Source of the DNA: Ruminococcus sp.
GTDB taxonomy: Bacteria > Bacillota > Clostridia > Oscillospirales > Ruminococcaceae
Length of the DNA: 64,000 nucleotides
Direction of reading: 5' to 3'
NCBI GenBank assembly: GCA_017472145.1
Contig: JAFUQX010000044.1
Coordinates: 1 to 64,000, forward strand
In this document: positions 8,719-18,827 of the stretch, one piece after another
Layout: every line of letters begins with the position of its first letter
How positions within the stretch are numbered: position 1 is the first letter of the stretch
Program-made: the position numbers and the translations under genes
Notes under the pieces: generated by a model
Databases searched by the model: none
Told to the model about the DNA's origin: nothing
Seen by the model: only the letters and a program-made list of their open reading frames with translations

Positions 8719-9452
8719 GTACAATGATTGCTGTTGGTTGTGACTACATCCAGATTTCTGACAGGAAATTCAAAACCATAGAGACTGAAAATGCCCTGAG
8801 CATTGTAAAAGCTCTGGAACAGAGTGGGATTCAGTTTTCCGGAAAATACAATGATGAAAAGCTTATCCTGATTTATTCGTCCTCGGATAAAGATAAAGTT
8901 GATAACATCATTAGTCACAAATCCGAACTGGATGCAGAACAGCCGATTCAGGAGCGAAAGCCGGAGAGCAGCGAAGACTATAAAGCACTGCTGCCGGAGA
9001 TTGCAGAAATGCTGAATATGTCAGTCTCAGCACTGGAAAAGCGTCCCTCAGACGTACAGATGATGCTTGTACAGATCTATACTGCAAACAGTTCAGCGGA
9101 TTCGGTTACCATTCGTGAAGCATTGGGACAGGTAGTTGAGCTGAACACTGCCACAAGAGATGCAATCGCAAGAGAACGTGAACAGCAGCTTGTACAGCAG
9201 AATGCTCTTGAAAGTCAGAGGGAAACCGAACGGCAGAAAGCAATAGCAGAACAGGAAAGTCTGCGCTCTGGTGCAGCGGAAGATTCCGTTTGTATCCGTC
9301 CCAATATTCCTGTCACTGCTGAAAGACCGCAGAAAGGTTATATCACACGTCAGCAGCGTAACAGAATGGCGCAGGAGCTTCGGAACAAACAGAAGCAGAC
9401 CGCAGCACAGGAACGTTCACCCGAAGAGCGTGTCAGGAAGAATGATGCGTAA
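8715..9452 (+). CDS. Unknown protein joining a beta-alpha domain, a helical repeat and a basic tail
   Basis: A 245-residue protein translationally coupled to the previous gene (4-nt overlap, no clear ribosome site). Residues 1-68 hold one copy of the element's small domain (SGIQFSGKYNDEKLILIYSS). Residues 90-130 repeat the LP-x2-VQ unit (NMSVSALEKRPSDVQ). The rest is Gln/Glu/Arg-rich helix ending in a basic tail. The combination suggests an adaptor of the conjugative DNA-processing machinery; this is inference. Confidence 0.6.
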   Translation: MSTMIAVGCDYIQISDRKFKTIETENALSIVKALEQSGIQFSGKYNDEKLILIYSSSDKDKVDNIISHKSELDAEQPIQERKPESSEDYKALLPEIAEMLNMSVSALEKRPSDVQMMLVQIYTANSSADSVTIREALGQVVELNTATRDAIAREREQQLVQQNALESQRETERQKAIAEQESLRSGAAEDSVCIRPNIPVTAERPQKGYITRQQRNRMAQELRNKQKQTAAQERSPEERVRKNDA

Positions 9453-9457
9453 ATGAA

Positions 9458-9524
9458 AAAAGCTGATAAATGCTTCGTTCCAGAGGGGTACAATTCCCCA
9501 AGGAGAACACATTCATCAGCTTTT
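9458..9524 (+). other. Structured tandem element, unit 1
   Basis: An outer stem of AAAAGCTGAT and ATCAGCTTTT encloses a 37-nt core (9472-9508) with inner stem GGGG/CCCC around TACAATT. The core recurs 72 nt later with 34 of 37 positions identical, while the outer stem has a different, still paired sequence. It begins six bases after the stop of the previous gene. Confidence 0.7.
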
Positions 9525-9535
9525 CAGTCAATGAA

Positions 9536-9590
9536 AGATAGGTGCTTCATTCCAGAGGGGTCTAATTCCCCAAGGAGAACGCACCTATCT
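9536..9590 (+). other. Structured tandem element, unit 2
   Basis: The outer stem AGATAGGTGC/GCACCTATCT is perfect over 10 bp. It encloses the conserved core (9544-9580) with inner GGGG/CCCC stem and the AAGGAGAAC segment. Changed but paired outer arms, compared with unit 1, imply that structure has been kept. It lies 60 nt before the 9651 gene, so a regulatory leader or intercistronic RNA role is likely. Confidence 0.7.
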
Positions 9591-9650
9591 GCTTGATAGT
9601 ATATCACAACATTTGAAAAAAATCAATTAGAATTTTGGAGGAAGTAAAAT

Positions 9651-12266
9651 ATGCCTGTTATGGATTTAAATAAGAATGCAACTGCGTACATGAGTGAAGA
9701 AGACGTACTTGAAATGTATGAAAAGATCCAGCAGAATAGAAGCGAAAGCCAGAAATTCGCTGAGGATTTAGACAAATTTGCAAGCGGTAAAATGTCCACG
9801 AATGAAGTAATTACCGTAGGCGTAACTCCAAACGCTCTGCGTATTGCAGGTGAAGCATTAAAAGGCACAACTACAGAAGCAAGAATGCTTACTGTAAATC
9901 AAAGCGTGTTGCAAAACAGTATGAATGCTGAAAATATTGTTATGCACGGACATACAACAGGGCATGATCTGTCACTGGAATTACTAAAGCAGCTTCCTGA
10001 ACACCTGAGAAATCCAATAATGATTTGCCAAGGCTCAAAAGATAATTCTATTGCCGTCATTACTGAACTCACCAACAAGAATGGGAAAAACATTTTGGCA
10101 TCAGTTAACATTGATGTGCGTGGTAAAACAGGACAGGTAGACAAGATAACGTCTATCTATGGGAAAGATGACATGAAGGCATATCTTGAACACAACACAA
10201 TACTTGCTTATAACAAAGAAAAAGCAGAAAGATTGTTCACGGACATAGGGGCTGATTCCCCACAGGCGACTTCAATCATCTGCTTTGATAATAGTATAGC
10301 ATATTCCACGCAAAATGTCAAGTATCCGCAGGAAAATAATCTGGAACAGTCAGTTGAAAGACCTGCAACAGAGAAGCTGCTGCCGTTTCTCAATGCAAAG
10401 GCTAATAATCTTAATGCTAAGCTGGAAGTCCGTGCTGAAAAAATAGAAGTACAGGAAAACGCTATAGCACAGCGTGAAGCAAAGATCGACAAGCTCTCTG
10501 CAAGAGCCGACAGACTTGCAGATATGAATCTGATGCTTAAAAGCACTGTTGGTTCTCTGCCGTTCGTACAGAAGCTTATAGAGCGCAACGAGAATAAGAT
10601 CAATAAGATACGGTCAAAACAGATTCCAAGACAGGAGGAGAAGATAAAGGAGCATGACAATGCAATATTGCAGCTTGAAAAGGAATCGAGTGTTATTCAG
10701 CATAAGCTCGATCGCTGCCTTGCTTTAAATGATACTATACGCAGCTTCACTATCTCCAATAACGCTGAACGTAGACAGAAGTTTGCTCAGGCTATGGATA
10801 ATCTTCACAGCAGCACACTTAACTGTATGATTGACAAACGTGCAGAGCTGCGTGAACAAGCAGCAGTTCTTGAAAACAAATATAATGATCCGATATACAA
10901 TAATCCGCTGTATGCAATGGATAAAGCATCAATTGCATCTACTATCAGAAAAACAAACAACAGGATAGACAAGCTTACGGATAAGATAAATACGTTATCC
11001 GGTGCGACTACACCGGTTACAGGCAGAACGGATGCGCAGATCGACACTGCAATGGAATGTACATCAGATAAGATTTCTGAGCATATGGAAAAGAGCGATT
11101 TCAGTATGCCGGCTATCTCTGAAGCTGTGTGTGTTGAGGTTATCGTTCAGCCGGAACAGCAGCGTGAACAGGATAATCCCTTGAAAAATGCTGAAATGGC
11201 GATGGAGGATGACTATAACAGCATTGATGGAATTATCAATAACGGTAAAAAAGAGGTTGATATTCCGCAACAGTCCGCAGAAATGCCAAGTAATGAAGCT
11301 ACGCAGCCAGTTGCAGAGACTCAGAAAGAAGCGGAAAATTCCAAGCGAACAATTTCAGGAACTATTAACCAAGGATATTATAAAAGCCTTGCACCATCTG
11401 ACCGTCTGATCACAATTCAACCAAGAGAAGTCGCTGAAAGAATGATGTCACGTCTTGAATTCGAGAATGTACAGTTTTCCGCTGTATCAAAAGCAAATGA
11501 TATGGTCGCATTAACTGTATCAAAATCTGATGAAGCTGTACTTCGTTCAGTAGAAGAAGCTGCTATAAATGATAATGGAACATTTCTGAAATTCCTGAAC
11601 CGTGAACATGATAATCTGAGAGATGAATCGCATTTTAATCAGCATGACTTAACCGAGTTTGAAGCTCGCAGTATTTCAGATCAGCTTACAAAAAAAGGGA
11701 TTGCCAACACTGCAATGCTGAATGCTGATGAATCTATGGTTACCATCAGTACCAAAGACGCACAAAAAGCAATGCCTTTTATGTCGAGCAGCGATCTGAT
11801 AACAGTTCAGCCTAATAAAATAGCGCATAAAATAATGGATAACCTCAATAAGCAGGGCATTACATATTCAGCGCAGCCACGCAATAACAGCGTATTCATA
11901 ACCGTCTCCCCAAAAGACCAGCCTGCACTGGATTCAGCAAGAGAAGCTGCAAAACAGCAGCAGTGCAAAGAATTCATAAATTCCGATTACTACAAGAGTC
12001 TCCCAAAAGAAGAACGCTTCACACAGCGTATGTCTGAAAGTGATGCACGCAGCGCAATTCAGCAGCTTGCAGATAAAGGCATTGAACACTCAGCCGTTCT
12101 GGCTGGGCGCAAATCTGCCGTAACGGTAAGTATCAAGGACGAACAGAAAGCAAGACCCTATCTCTCGAATAAGCAACGACAGAAAGAGGCGCAAAGAATA
12201 AAGCAGCAGCCGAAGCATGAAAAAACTCCTGAGAAGCAGCGCAAACAGAAACAGGAAATCGGATAA
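9651..12266 (+). CDS. Large protein with MuF-C-like N-terminus, coiled coil and four repeated domains
   Basis: An 871-residue protein with ribosome site TTGGAGGAAG. Residues 95-215 (VITELTNKNGKNILASVNID ... ITSIYGKDD ... ILAYNKEKA) resemble the MuF C-terminal or BECR-fold nuclease-like domain seen in phage and mobile elements. Residues 240-460 are coiled coil. Residues 580-850 hold four copies of a small domain with the pattern LxxxGIxxSAxxxxxxxxITVSxxD, also found in the flanking genes. No signal peptide or membrane segment. Possibly a structural or nucleic-acid-handling partner of the helicase-like gene downstream; the domain matches are from memory of family patterns. Confidence 0.6.
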   Translation: MPVMDLNKNATAYMSEEDVLEMYEKIQQNRSESQKFAEDLDKFASGKMSTNEVITVGVTPNALRIAGEALKGTTTEARMLTVNQSVLQNSMNAENIVMHGHTTGHDLSLELLKQLPEHLRNPIMICQGSKDNSIAVITELTNKNGKNILASVNIDVRGKTGQVDKITSIYGKDDMKAYLEHNTILAYNKEKAERLFTDIGADSPQATSIICFDNSIAYSTQNVKYPQENNLEQSVERPATEKLLPFLNAKANNLNAKLEVRAEKIEVQENAIAQREAKIDKLSARADRLADMNLMLKSTVGSLPFVQKLIERNENKINKIRSKQIPRQEEKIKEHDNAILQLEKESSVIQHKLDRCLALNDTIRSFTISNNAERRQKFAQAMDNLHSSTLNCMIDKRAELREQAAVLENKYNDPIYNNPLYAMDKASIASTIRKTNNRIDKLTDKINTLSGATTPVTGRTDAQIDTAMECTSDKISEHMEKSDFSMPAISEAVCVEVIVQPEQQREQDNPLKNAEMAMEDDYNSIDGIINNGKKEVDIPQQSAEMPSNEATQPVAETQKEAENSKRTISGTINQGYYKSLAPSDRLITIQPREVAERMMSRLEFENVQFSAVSKANDMVALTVSKSDEAVLRSVEEAAINDNGTFLKFLNREHDNLRDESHFNQHDLTEFEARSISDQLTKKGIANTAMLNADESMVTISTKDAQKAMPFMSSSDLITVQPNKIAHKIMDNLNKQGITYSAQPRNNSVFITVSPKDQPALDSAREAAKQQQCKEFINSDYYKSLPKEERFTQRMSESDARSAIQQLADKGIEHSAVLAGRKSAVTVSIKDEQKARPYLSNKQRQKEAQRIKQQPKHEKTPEKQRKQKQEIG

Positions 12267-12278
12267 AGGAGAATGTAA

Positions 12279-15200
12279 ATGACTACATATGGAAATGCCT
12301 ACTGGAACAAAGCCACGGACAACAGCTCGATCTCAGTCATTCCCATGCGTGAGGAAGCTTTTCTGAAATTGCAGCCAATACTTGAGGAGGCCGGACTGAA
12401 CTACTATGCTTTTGCACAGAACGGCGCACTGAAAATGGCGGTAAATGATAAGGATATGGACTGGCTGAAAAGGATTATCGGCTTTCCGGCAGCAGATAAG
12501 CTTACTGTTCAGAAGCCAATCAAACCTTACTCTCCTCCGTATATGAATATCATAGGCAATACAGAGTATAAATATATGCTGAAAAAGAGCTACTTCAAAA
12601 CGGACAGAGACGTTGCCTTGAAAATGGCAGAGCTGTTGGAGCGTGAGGGAGTCCGTTTTTCAGGCAGAATCTACGCAGATTCAGATACAGCTACACTAAC
12701 TGTATCTGAGCCGGATGTAGAACGTCTGAAAGCGATCAATCAGCAAGTGATTGATATGCGCAGCACTCAGGTTCAGCCTGAACTGCCCAAGGACAAAGAA
12801 ATCATCGGCAACACGGAGTATAAGGAGATTGCACAGAGACACTACATATTTTCAAAGGCTACTCCGGAGCAGTATAAGACGTTACAGCCATATCTGGATG
12901 AACAGGGCGTACAGTATTCCGGCTTGATTCGCAATGGTAAGGTGATGTTTACAGTTGCGGAAGAGGATTCGGTGCGTTTTTATCAGGCATTGAATACTGC
13001 CGTAAATACAGTCATGATACATGAGGACCTCAGGGAAGTAAACCTCTCAGATGCTCAGATAATCAGCCTGTCAGATCTGATAAAAGAAGCTGCACAGAAT
13101 AATCTGCCTTTTGAAATCGGACAGCATTTCAGTCCGGATTACTCTGAAAAGCAGTTTGCAGAGATGATACCGCTTGTTTCTGCGTATATAAATGCTTCTG
13201 AAACTGACAGAATACTGGATAAAAACGGCGTTCTGAGCAACATTCTTGCTGCAAAAAGCCGTTTTGACAGTGAGATTGCTATCAGTGAAATCACTGCGCA
13301 GCATGATTATTCTGATGAGCAGAAAGCTGCGCTCCTCGATGCTTTTCAGAAAGGCGTTTCTCTCAGCGCACTGGATGAGCTGGACGAAACCTATTCACCG
13401 GATGAAATCAATCAGTTTGCAGCGATTATAAACAGCGGAGATATACGGAGCATAACAGAGTTTATGGAGCAACATCAGGAAAAGCAGCTTGAACCAAAAA
13501 CGCCCATTTCAGCCGAACAGAAATCCTCCGAACCTACTGAGATACGTCCAGAAAAAACTGAGAGCTTAGAAACAGGCGGAAATAAGAGTATGCAGCATGA
13601 AAATGAACGCATACAGGAAAAAGAAGAACAAGTCGAGGATATATTAAATCCCGAAGAAATCGCTGAAATCCGTAGAAATCTTGAAGCAAATGGAATTGTA
13701 AACGGTATGGTCGTAGACCCTGAAAAGCTTGAAAACTCGCCCTTCATACAGCAAGTAAAGCGTGACGTTGAAGCAATAGAAGCACAACAGCACTCCTTGG
13801 AAGATATGACAGCAGATGTAGAAACTGAAACTTCTTCCTCAGTGGAGAAGAAGTCGGATGAACCCGTTCAAACAAACAGAATACACGCTGCCTTTGAACA
13901 GCTTTTAGCAAATCACGATTTTTCTGAACAAACAGAACGATTCCTTCATCGCACGGAAACCTTTATGGAGCATAACAGCTACACGGAGCTTAATGCTAAG
14001 ATGTTCAAGCTTGGCGTTTTTGCTCAGAATTACGGCAGTATATCACGGATTAATGATAAATTGTTTGACGGAAAGCTGAAAGATATAATAGATGAACTGA
14101 ATTTTTCACTTTCACAGGAAAAACCGCCCATTTCAGCCGAACAGAAATCCTCCGAACCTACTGAGATACGTCCAGAAAAAACTGAGAGCTTAGAAACAGG
14201 CGGAAATGAAAGTGTACAGGCAGAACAGATGTCACTTTTTGCAGATTCAGATTCTGTGCAAGCCATAGAGCCTGATACTGCAAAAGCAGAAAATCTCTCG
14301 GAATCTCCGGAGATTTCTCATGAAGAAAGTCCGCAGAATTTCACCATCACAGACGATTCACTCAGTGAAGGCGGTGCTAAATCCAAATTCAAAGACAACA
14401 TTGCAGCCATTGCAACGCTGAAAATAACAGAAGCCGAAAACCGTCCTGCTACACCTGAAGAACAGGAAATCATGTCCCGATATGTAGGCTGGGGCGGTCT
14501 GCAGGCTGCATTTGACAGCGAAAACAAGGCGTGGTCAAGCGAATATGCACTGCTGAAAGAAACGCTGACAGACAAGGAATACAGCGCAGCCAGAGCTTCC
14601 ACACTTGACAGCTTCTATACTTCTCCTGCCATCATTGACGGAATCTATGAAGCACTGGAGAGCTTCGGCTTCACCGGCGGTAATGTGCTTGAGCCAGCAA
14701 TGGGAATCGGAAACTTTTTCGGACGTATGCCGGAGGATATGCAGAAAAACTCTCAGCTGTACGGTGTAGAAATCGACAGCATTTCCGGCAGAATCGCTCA
14801 GAAGCTATATCCTGATGCTGATATCGCAATTCAGGGATTTGAGAAGAATTCCTACCAGAAAGGCAGCTTTGATATCGCTGTCGGAAACGTGCCATTCGGT
14901 GATCTGGGATTCAAGGATGAAAAGCACGGCACAACTAAGCTCCATGACTATTTCTTTGCTGAAACGCTGGATAAGGTGAAGAACGGCGGTATTGTGGCGT
15001 TTGTAACCTCTGCCGGAACCCTTGATAAGCGTGATGAGAGTACAAGACAGATGCTTGCTGACAAGGTTGATCTCATCGGTGCAGTACGTCTCCCCGGCGG
15101 TAAGAACGGCGCATTCAAGGATTATGCCGGAACAGAAGCTACTACAGATATTATCTTCCTGCAAAAGCGTGATAATAAGTCTGTTTCTGAAATGTCAGAC

Positions 15201-18200
15201 GTTCCGGACTGGGTGCATATCGGTCAGACTGAGGATGGACTGCCCATCAATAAATACTTTGAAGATCATCCTGATATGGTACTTGGAACTGTGATCGAGG
15301 GCAACAAGCTCTATGGCACTGGTACAATGGTAGTTGCTGAGGACGGTGCAGACCTGAAAGCGCAGCTGCATGAAGCCGTATCGAAGCTCTCAGCACAGAT
15401 CTCAGATGAACGTCCGAGGGATGTGTATCCGAAGGTTAAGGATGCAGAGATCAGACCGCCGGAGGAGCTGAGGAATTACAGCCTGTTTGAGCATGAAAAG
15501 AAGATATATTTCAAGCTTGCGGATAATGCGTATGAATTCAAGTCCGACAATAAGAATTCTGTTCATCAGCGTGCAAAGGCATTTATTGCCCTCAGAGACT
15601 GCACCAGAGAACTTCTGACAGCGCAGGAACAGAACAAGCCAGACAGTGAGATAAAAGACTTGCATGAGCAGCTGAACACGCTCTATGATGATTTCTATAA
15701 GAAATACGGACTGCTGCACAGCAAGACAAATAAAAAGTATTTCAGTGAAGATATATCATATAACCTTGTTGCATCTCTGGAAAAAGCATTTGATAAGGAT
15801 AAGCTCTTAGAGAAATCCGATATATTCACCAAGAGAACGATCCGACCAGCAAAGGCTGTAACGCACGTTGACAGCGCAATGGAAGCCTTAGCTCTGTCCG
15901 CTGCGGAAAAGGCTTGCGTAGACTTTGCGTATATGCAGAGTCTTACAGGAATGACAAAGGATGAGCTTCTGAATGATCTGCACGGTGAGATTTTCTTAGT
16001 ACCGTTTTCTGTTGATATGTATCAGACTGCTTCTGAGTATCTATCGGGTGACATCCGGCAGAAGCTGAATGCAGCACAGGAAGCAGCGGAAACAGACAGC
16101 CGTTTTGCGATCAACGTAGCTGCGCTGGAAAAGGCAATGCCTGAACCGCTGAAAGCTGCGGATATAGAAGTACGTCTGGGTGCTGCTGCATGGATAGACC
16201 CGAAGATCTACCAGCAGTTTATGTATGAGACGTTCGGAACGCCCAATGATAAACGTGACAGGGGTACAAACTCTTTGTGGAGATGGGCAAAGCCGATAAA
16301 GGTAGAATACTCGGAAGTAACCGGAACGTACCGTATCCAGAATAAACGTGCGGATATGTCCGTGACGGCTACTAAAACATTCGGCACGAACCGCATGAAT
16401 GCCTATGAGATCACGGAGCATCTGCTGAACCTGAAAGACCCGAAGATCTATAAGACGGTTCTGGATGAGGAGGGCAAGGAAAAACGTGTAATAGACCCTG
16501 ATGCAACTCGTATCGTGCAGAGTAAGGCTGAAAAAATCAAGGCAGAGTTCAAGGACTGGGTTTTCAGAGATCCAGAACGCCGTGAACAGCTGGTGCAGCA
16601 GTATAACGAGAAGTTCAACTGCATACGTCCCAGAGAATTTGACGGCTCGCATCTGTCATTCCCGAACATGAATACAGAAATAAAGCTGCATGACCATCAG
16701 AAGAATGCTATTGCACACGCACTTTTCGGCGGTAATACGCTGTTTGCGCACTCTGTAGGCGCAGGAAAGACATTTGAAATGATTGCCACTGCAATGGAAT
16801 CGAAACGTCTGGGACTGTGTACAAAGTCTCTGTTTGCTGTTCCGAATCACCTGACAGAGCAGATTGGTGATGACTTCCTGAAGCTTTACCCATCCGCCAA
16901 TGTTCTGGTGGCTACAAAGAATGATTTTAAGAAAGAAAATCGTCAGCAGCTCTTTTCGAAGATTGCAACAGGCAATTTTGATGCCGTTATTATTGGTCAT
17001 TCTCAGCTCGGTATGATACCCATTTCCAAGGAACGTCAGATGAATCTCTTACAGGAGCAGATTGATGATGTGCTGCGTGGAATACAGGAGCTGAAACAGA
17101 ATGAGGGCAGTAAGTTCCAAGTCAAGGCTATGGAACGTACCAGAAAGTCACTACAGAAGCAGCTGGACAAGCTTGATAAAAGCCACGATGATACAATCAG
17201 CTTTGAGCAGATGGGTATTGACAAGCTGTTTGTGGATGAAGCCCATGAATTCAAGAACCTGTTCTGTCCCACCAAGCTTCAGAACGTTGCAGGTATATCA
17301 GGAGCTTCTTCACAGAAAGCACTTGACCTGTTCCTGAAATGCCGCTATCTGGACGAGAAAACGGACGGTAAAGGCGTTGTGTTCGCTACAGGCACACCTC
17401 TGAGCAACAGCGTTACAGTGCTGCACACCATGATGCGTTACTTGGAATATGATTTCCTCAAGGAGAAGAATCTCCAGCACTTCGATAACTGGGTAACGGT
17501 ATTCGGTGAGCAGAAAACAGACTGGGAGCTTGCACCAGCCGGAAACAAGTTCAAGGAACGTACCAGAATTGCCAATTACACAGGTCTGCCGGAGCTTATG
17601 TCCATGTTCAAGCAGATTGCGGACATAAAGACAGCGGATTCTCTGAATCTGGATGTTCCGGAATGTGAAATGCACATTGTAAACGTAGAAGCCACGGAGT
17701 TTCAGAAAACGCTTGTGGATGAGTTTGCAGCCAGAGCTGACGAGGTTCAGGCAGGAAGTGTTGACCCATCCATAGACAATATGCTTCGTATCACATCGGA
17801 CGGACGTAAACTCGGCTTGGATCCTCGTCTGATCGACCCGTCCTTTGAGGATAATCCGGATACAAAGCTGAATCAGTGTGTAGAGAATGTATTCCGCATT
17901 TATGAGGATACAGCAGAGGACAAGCTGACTCAGATCGTTTTCTGTGACCTTGGCGTACCTCATAAAACGGCAAGCGCAGCAAAAGACGGTACTGATGCAG
18001 AGGAAATATCCGCTGCGGAAGCCAATTTTCTGGAAGAGGAATGCGATTTTTGCGTATATGATGATATTAAGCAGAAGCTTATGGATAAGGGCGTTCCGGA
18101 AAATGAAATAGCGTATATCCATAATGCGAAAACTGAAAAACAGAAGTCTGAGCTGTTTGACAAGGTTCGCTCCGGAGAAGTACGTGTGCTGCTCGGCTCG

Positions 18201-18827
18201 ACAAGTAAAATGGGTACTGGTACAAACGTGCAGAAACGGCTGATTGCAGTCCATGACCTTGATATTCCGTGGAGACCAGCTGATCTTGAGCAGAGAGCCG
18301 GACGTATCATCAGACAGGGCAATCAGAATAAGAACGTGCATATTTTCCGGTATGTTACAAAGGGAACATTCGATGCGTACTCTTACCAGACCTTAGAGAA
18401 CAAGCAGAAGTTCATATCTCAGATAATGACCTCAAAAACGCCTGTCCGCAAGTGTGAGGATGTTGACCAGCAGGCACTTACATATTCTGAAATCAAGGCA
18501 CTCTGCACCGGAGACGAGCGTATTAAAGAGAAGATGCAGCTTGACAATGAGGTGAAGGAGCTGCGCCTGATGAAAGCAGAGCATACAAATACAATGTATG
18601 AAATGCAGGATAAGGTCAGAGCATTTCCGGCGAATGAGGAACGTCTGGCAACACTTACAACGGAGATAAATGAAGCAGCTGCCGAAGCTAAGAAGAACAA
18701 ACCTCAGCAGCGCACCTGTTATTTTGACAGGGCAAAGCTGAAAAAAGAAGCTGCTAAGAGCAGAGCTGCTGCAAAGAAACAGCCGGAGAAGAATAAATCA
18801 AAGAAAACTGGATTAGGAGATGATTGA
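12279..18827 (+). CDS. DNA methylase/SNF2 helicase-like giant protein
   Basis: A 2182-residue protein typical of Tn1549-like elements and related phage and plasmids. Residues 1-260 hold copies of the small 'GVxFSG' domain. An N6-adenine methylase-like core has motif I LEPAMGIGNFFG (about 804) and NVPF (870) where active enzymes show NPPF or DPPY, so methylation is doubtful. An SNF2/DEAD helicase follows: SVGAGKT (about 1492), DEAH (1653) and QRAGRIIRQGNQ (about 2004). The family probably handles or protects incoming DNA. An 83-bp perfect direct repeat (13501-13583 and 14125-14207) lies in the low-complexity linker. It starts 12 nt after the previous gene. Confidence 0.85.
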   Translation: MTTYGNAYWNKATDNSSISVIPMREEAFLKLQPILEEAGLNYYAFAQNGALKMAVNDKDMDWLKRIIGFPAADKLTVQKPIKPYSPPYMNIIGNTEYKYMLKKSYFKTDRDVALKMAELLEREGVRFSGRIYADSDTATLTVSEPDVERLKAINQQVIDMRSTQVQPELPKDKEIIGNTEYKEIAQRHYIFSKATPEQYKTLQPYLDEQGVQYSGLIRNGKVMFTVAEEDSVRFYQALNTAVNTVMIHEDLREVNLSDAQIISLSDLIKEAAQNNLPFEIGQHFSPDYSEKQFAEMIPLVSAYINASETDRILDKNGVLSNILAAKSRFDSEIAISEITAQHDYSDEQKAALLDAFQKGVSLSALDELDETYSPDEINQFAAIINSGDIRSITEFMEQHQEKQLEPKTPISAEQKSSEPTEIRPEKTESLETGGNKSMQHENERIQEKEEQVEDILNPEEIAEIRRNLEANGIVNGMVVDPEKLENSPFIQQVKRDVEAIEAQQHSLEDMTADVETETSSSVEKKSDEPVQTNRIHAAFEQLLANHDFSEQTERFLHRTETFMEHNSYTELNAKMFKLGVFAQNYGSISRINDKLFDGKLKDIIDELNFSLSQEKPPISAEQKSSEPTEIRPEKTESLETGGNESVQAEQMSLFADSDSVQAIEPDTAKAENLSESPEISHEESPQNFTITDDSLSEGGAKSKFKDNIAAIATLKITEAENRPATPEEQEIMSRYVGWGGLQAAFDSENKAWSSEYALLKETLTDKEYSAARASTLDSFYTSPAIIDGIYEALESFGFTGGNVLEPAMGIGNFFGRMPEDMQKNSQLYGVEIDSISGRIAQKLYPDADIAIQGFEKNSYQKGSFDIAVGNVPFGDLGFKDEKHGTTKLHDYFFAETLDKVKNGGIVAFVTSAGTLDKRDESTRQMLADKVDLIGAVRLPGGKNGAFKDYAGTEATTDIIFLQKRDNKSVSEMSDVPDWVHIGQTEDGLPINKYFEDHPDMVLGTVIEGNKLYGTGTMVVAEDGADLKAQLHEAVSKLSAQISDERPRDVYPKVKDAEIRPPEELRNYSLFEHEKKIYFKLADNAYEFKSDNKNSVHQRAKAFIALRDCTRELLTAQEQNKPDSEIKDLHEQLNTLYDDFYKKYGLLHSKTNKKYFSEDISYNLVASLEKAFDKDKLLEKSDIFTKRTIRPAKAVTHVDSAMEALALSAAEKACVDFAYMQSLTGMTKDELLNDLHGEIFLVPFSVDMYQTASEYLSGDIRQKLNAAQEAAETDSRFAINVAALEKAMPEPLKAADIEVRLGAAAWIDPKIYQQFMYETFGTPNDKRDRGTNSLWRWAKPIKVEYSEVTGTYRIQNKRADMSVTATKTFGTNRMNAYEITEHLLNLKDPKIYKTVLDEEGKEKRVIDPDATRIVQSKAEKIKAEFKDWVFRDPERREQLVQQYNEKFNCIRPREFDGSHLSFPNMNTEIKLHDHQKNAIAHALFGGNTLFAHSVGAGKTFEMIATAMESKRLGLCTKSLFAVPNHLTEQIGDDFLKLYPSANVLVATKNDFKKENRQQLFSKIATGNFDAVIIGHSQLGMIPISKERQMNLLQEQIDDVLRGIQELKQNEGSKFQVKAMERTRKSLQKQLDKLDKSHDDTISFEQMGIDKLFVDEAHEFKNLFCPTKLQNVAGISGASSQKALDLFLKCRYLDEKTDGKGVVFATGTPLSNSVTVLHTMMRYLEYDFLKEKNLQHFDNWVTVFGEQKTDWELAPAGNKFKERTRIANYTGLPELMSMFKQIADIKTADSLNLDVPECEMHIVNVEATEFQKTLVDEFAARADEVQAGSVDPSIDNMLRITSDGRKLGLDPRLIDPSFEDNPDTKLNQCVENVFRIYEDTAEDKLTQIVFCDLGVPHKTASAAKDGTDAEEISAAEANFLEEECDFCVYDDIKQKLMDKGVPENEIAYIHNAKTEKQKSELFDKVRSGEVRVLLGSTSKMGTGTNVQKRLIAVHDLDIPWRPADLEQRAGRIIRQGNQNKNVHIFRYVTKGTFDAYSYQTLENKQKFISQIMTSKTPVRKCEDVDQQALTYSEIKALCTGDERIKEKMQLDNEVKELRLMKAEHTNTMYEMQDKVRAFPANEERLATLTTEINEAAAEAKKNKPQQRTCYFDRAKLKKEAAKSRAAAKKQPEKNKSKKTGLGDD
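13501..13583 (+). repeat. 83-bp direct repeat inside the helicase gene, copy A
   Basis: Identical to 14125-14207, at a distance of 624 bp (208 codons), so loss by recombination would stay in frame. It encodes a linker with the segment ISAEQKSSEPTEIRPEK. Confidence 0.9.
13830..13854 (+). repeat. 25-bp palindromic element, copy 3 (inside coding sequence)
   Basis: Arms ACTTCTTCCTC and GAGAAGAAGT-like with central AGTG. It is the only copy inside a gene, translated as TSSSVEKKS in the linker of the methylase/helicase protein. It suggests that the element can insert into tolerant coding sequence. Confidence 0.65.
14125..14207 (+). repeat. 83-bp direct repeat inside the helicase gene, copy B
   Basis: Perfect second copy of 13501-13583. 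The perfect match, with no silent changes, points to a recent duplication or ongoing gene conversion. Confidence 0.9.
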
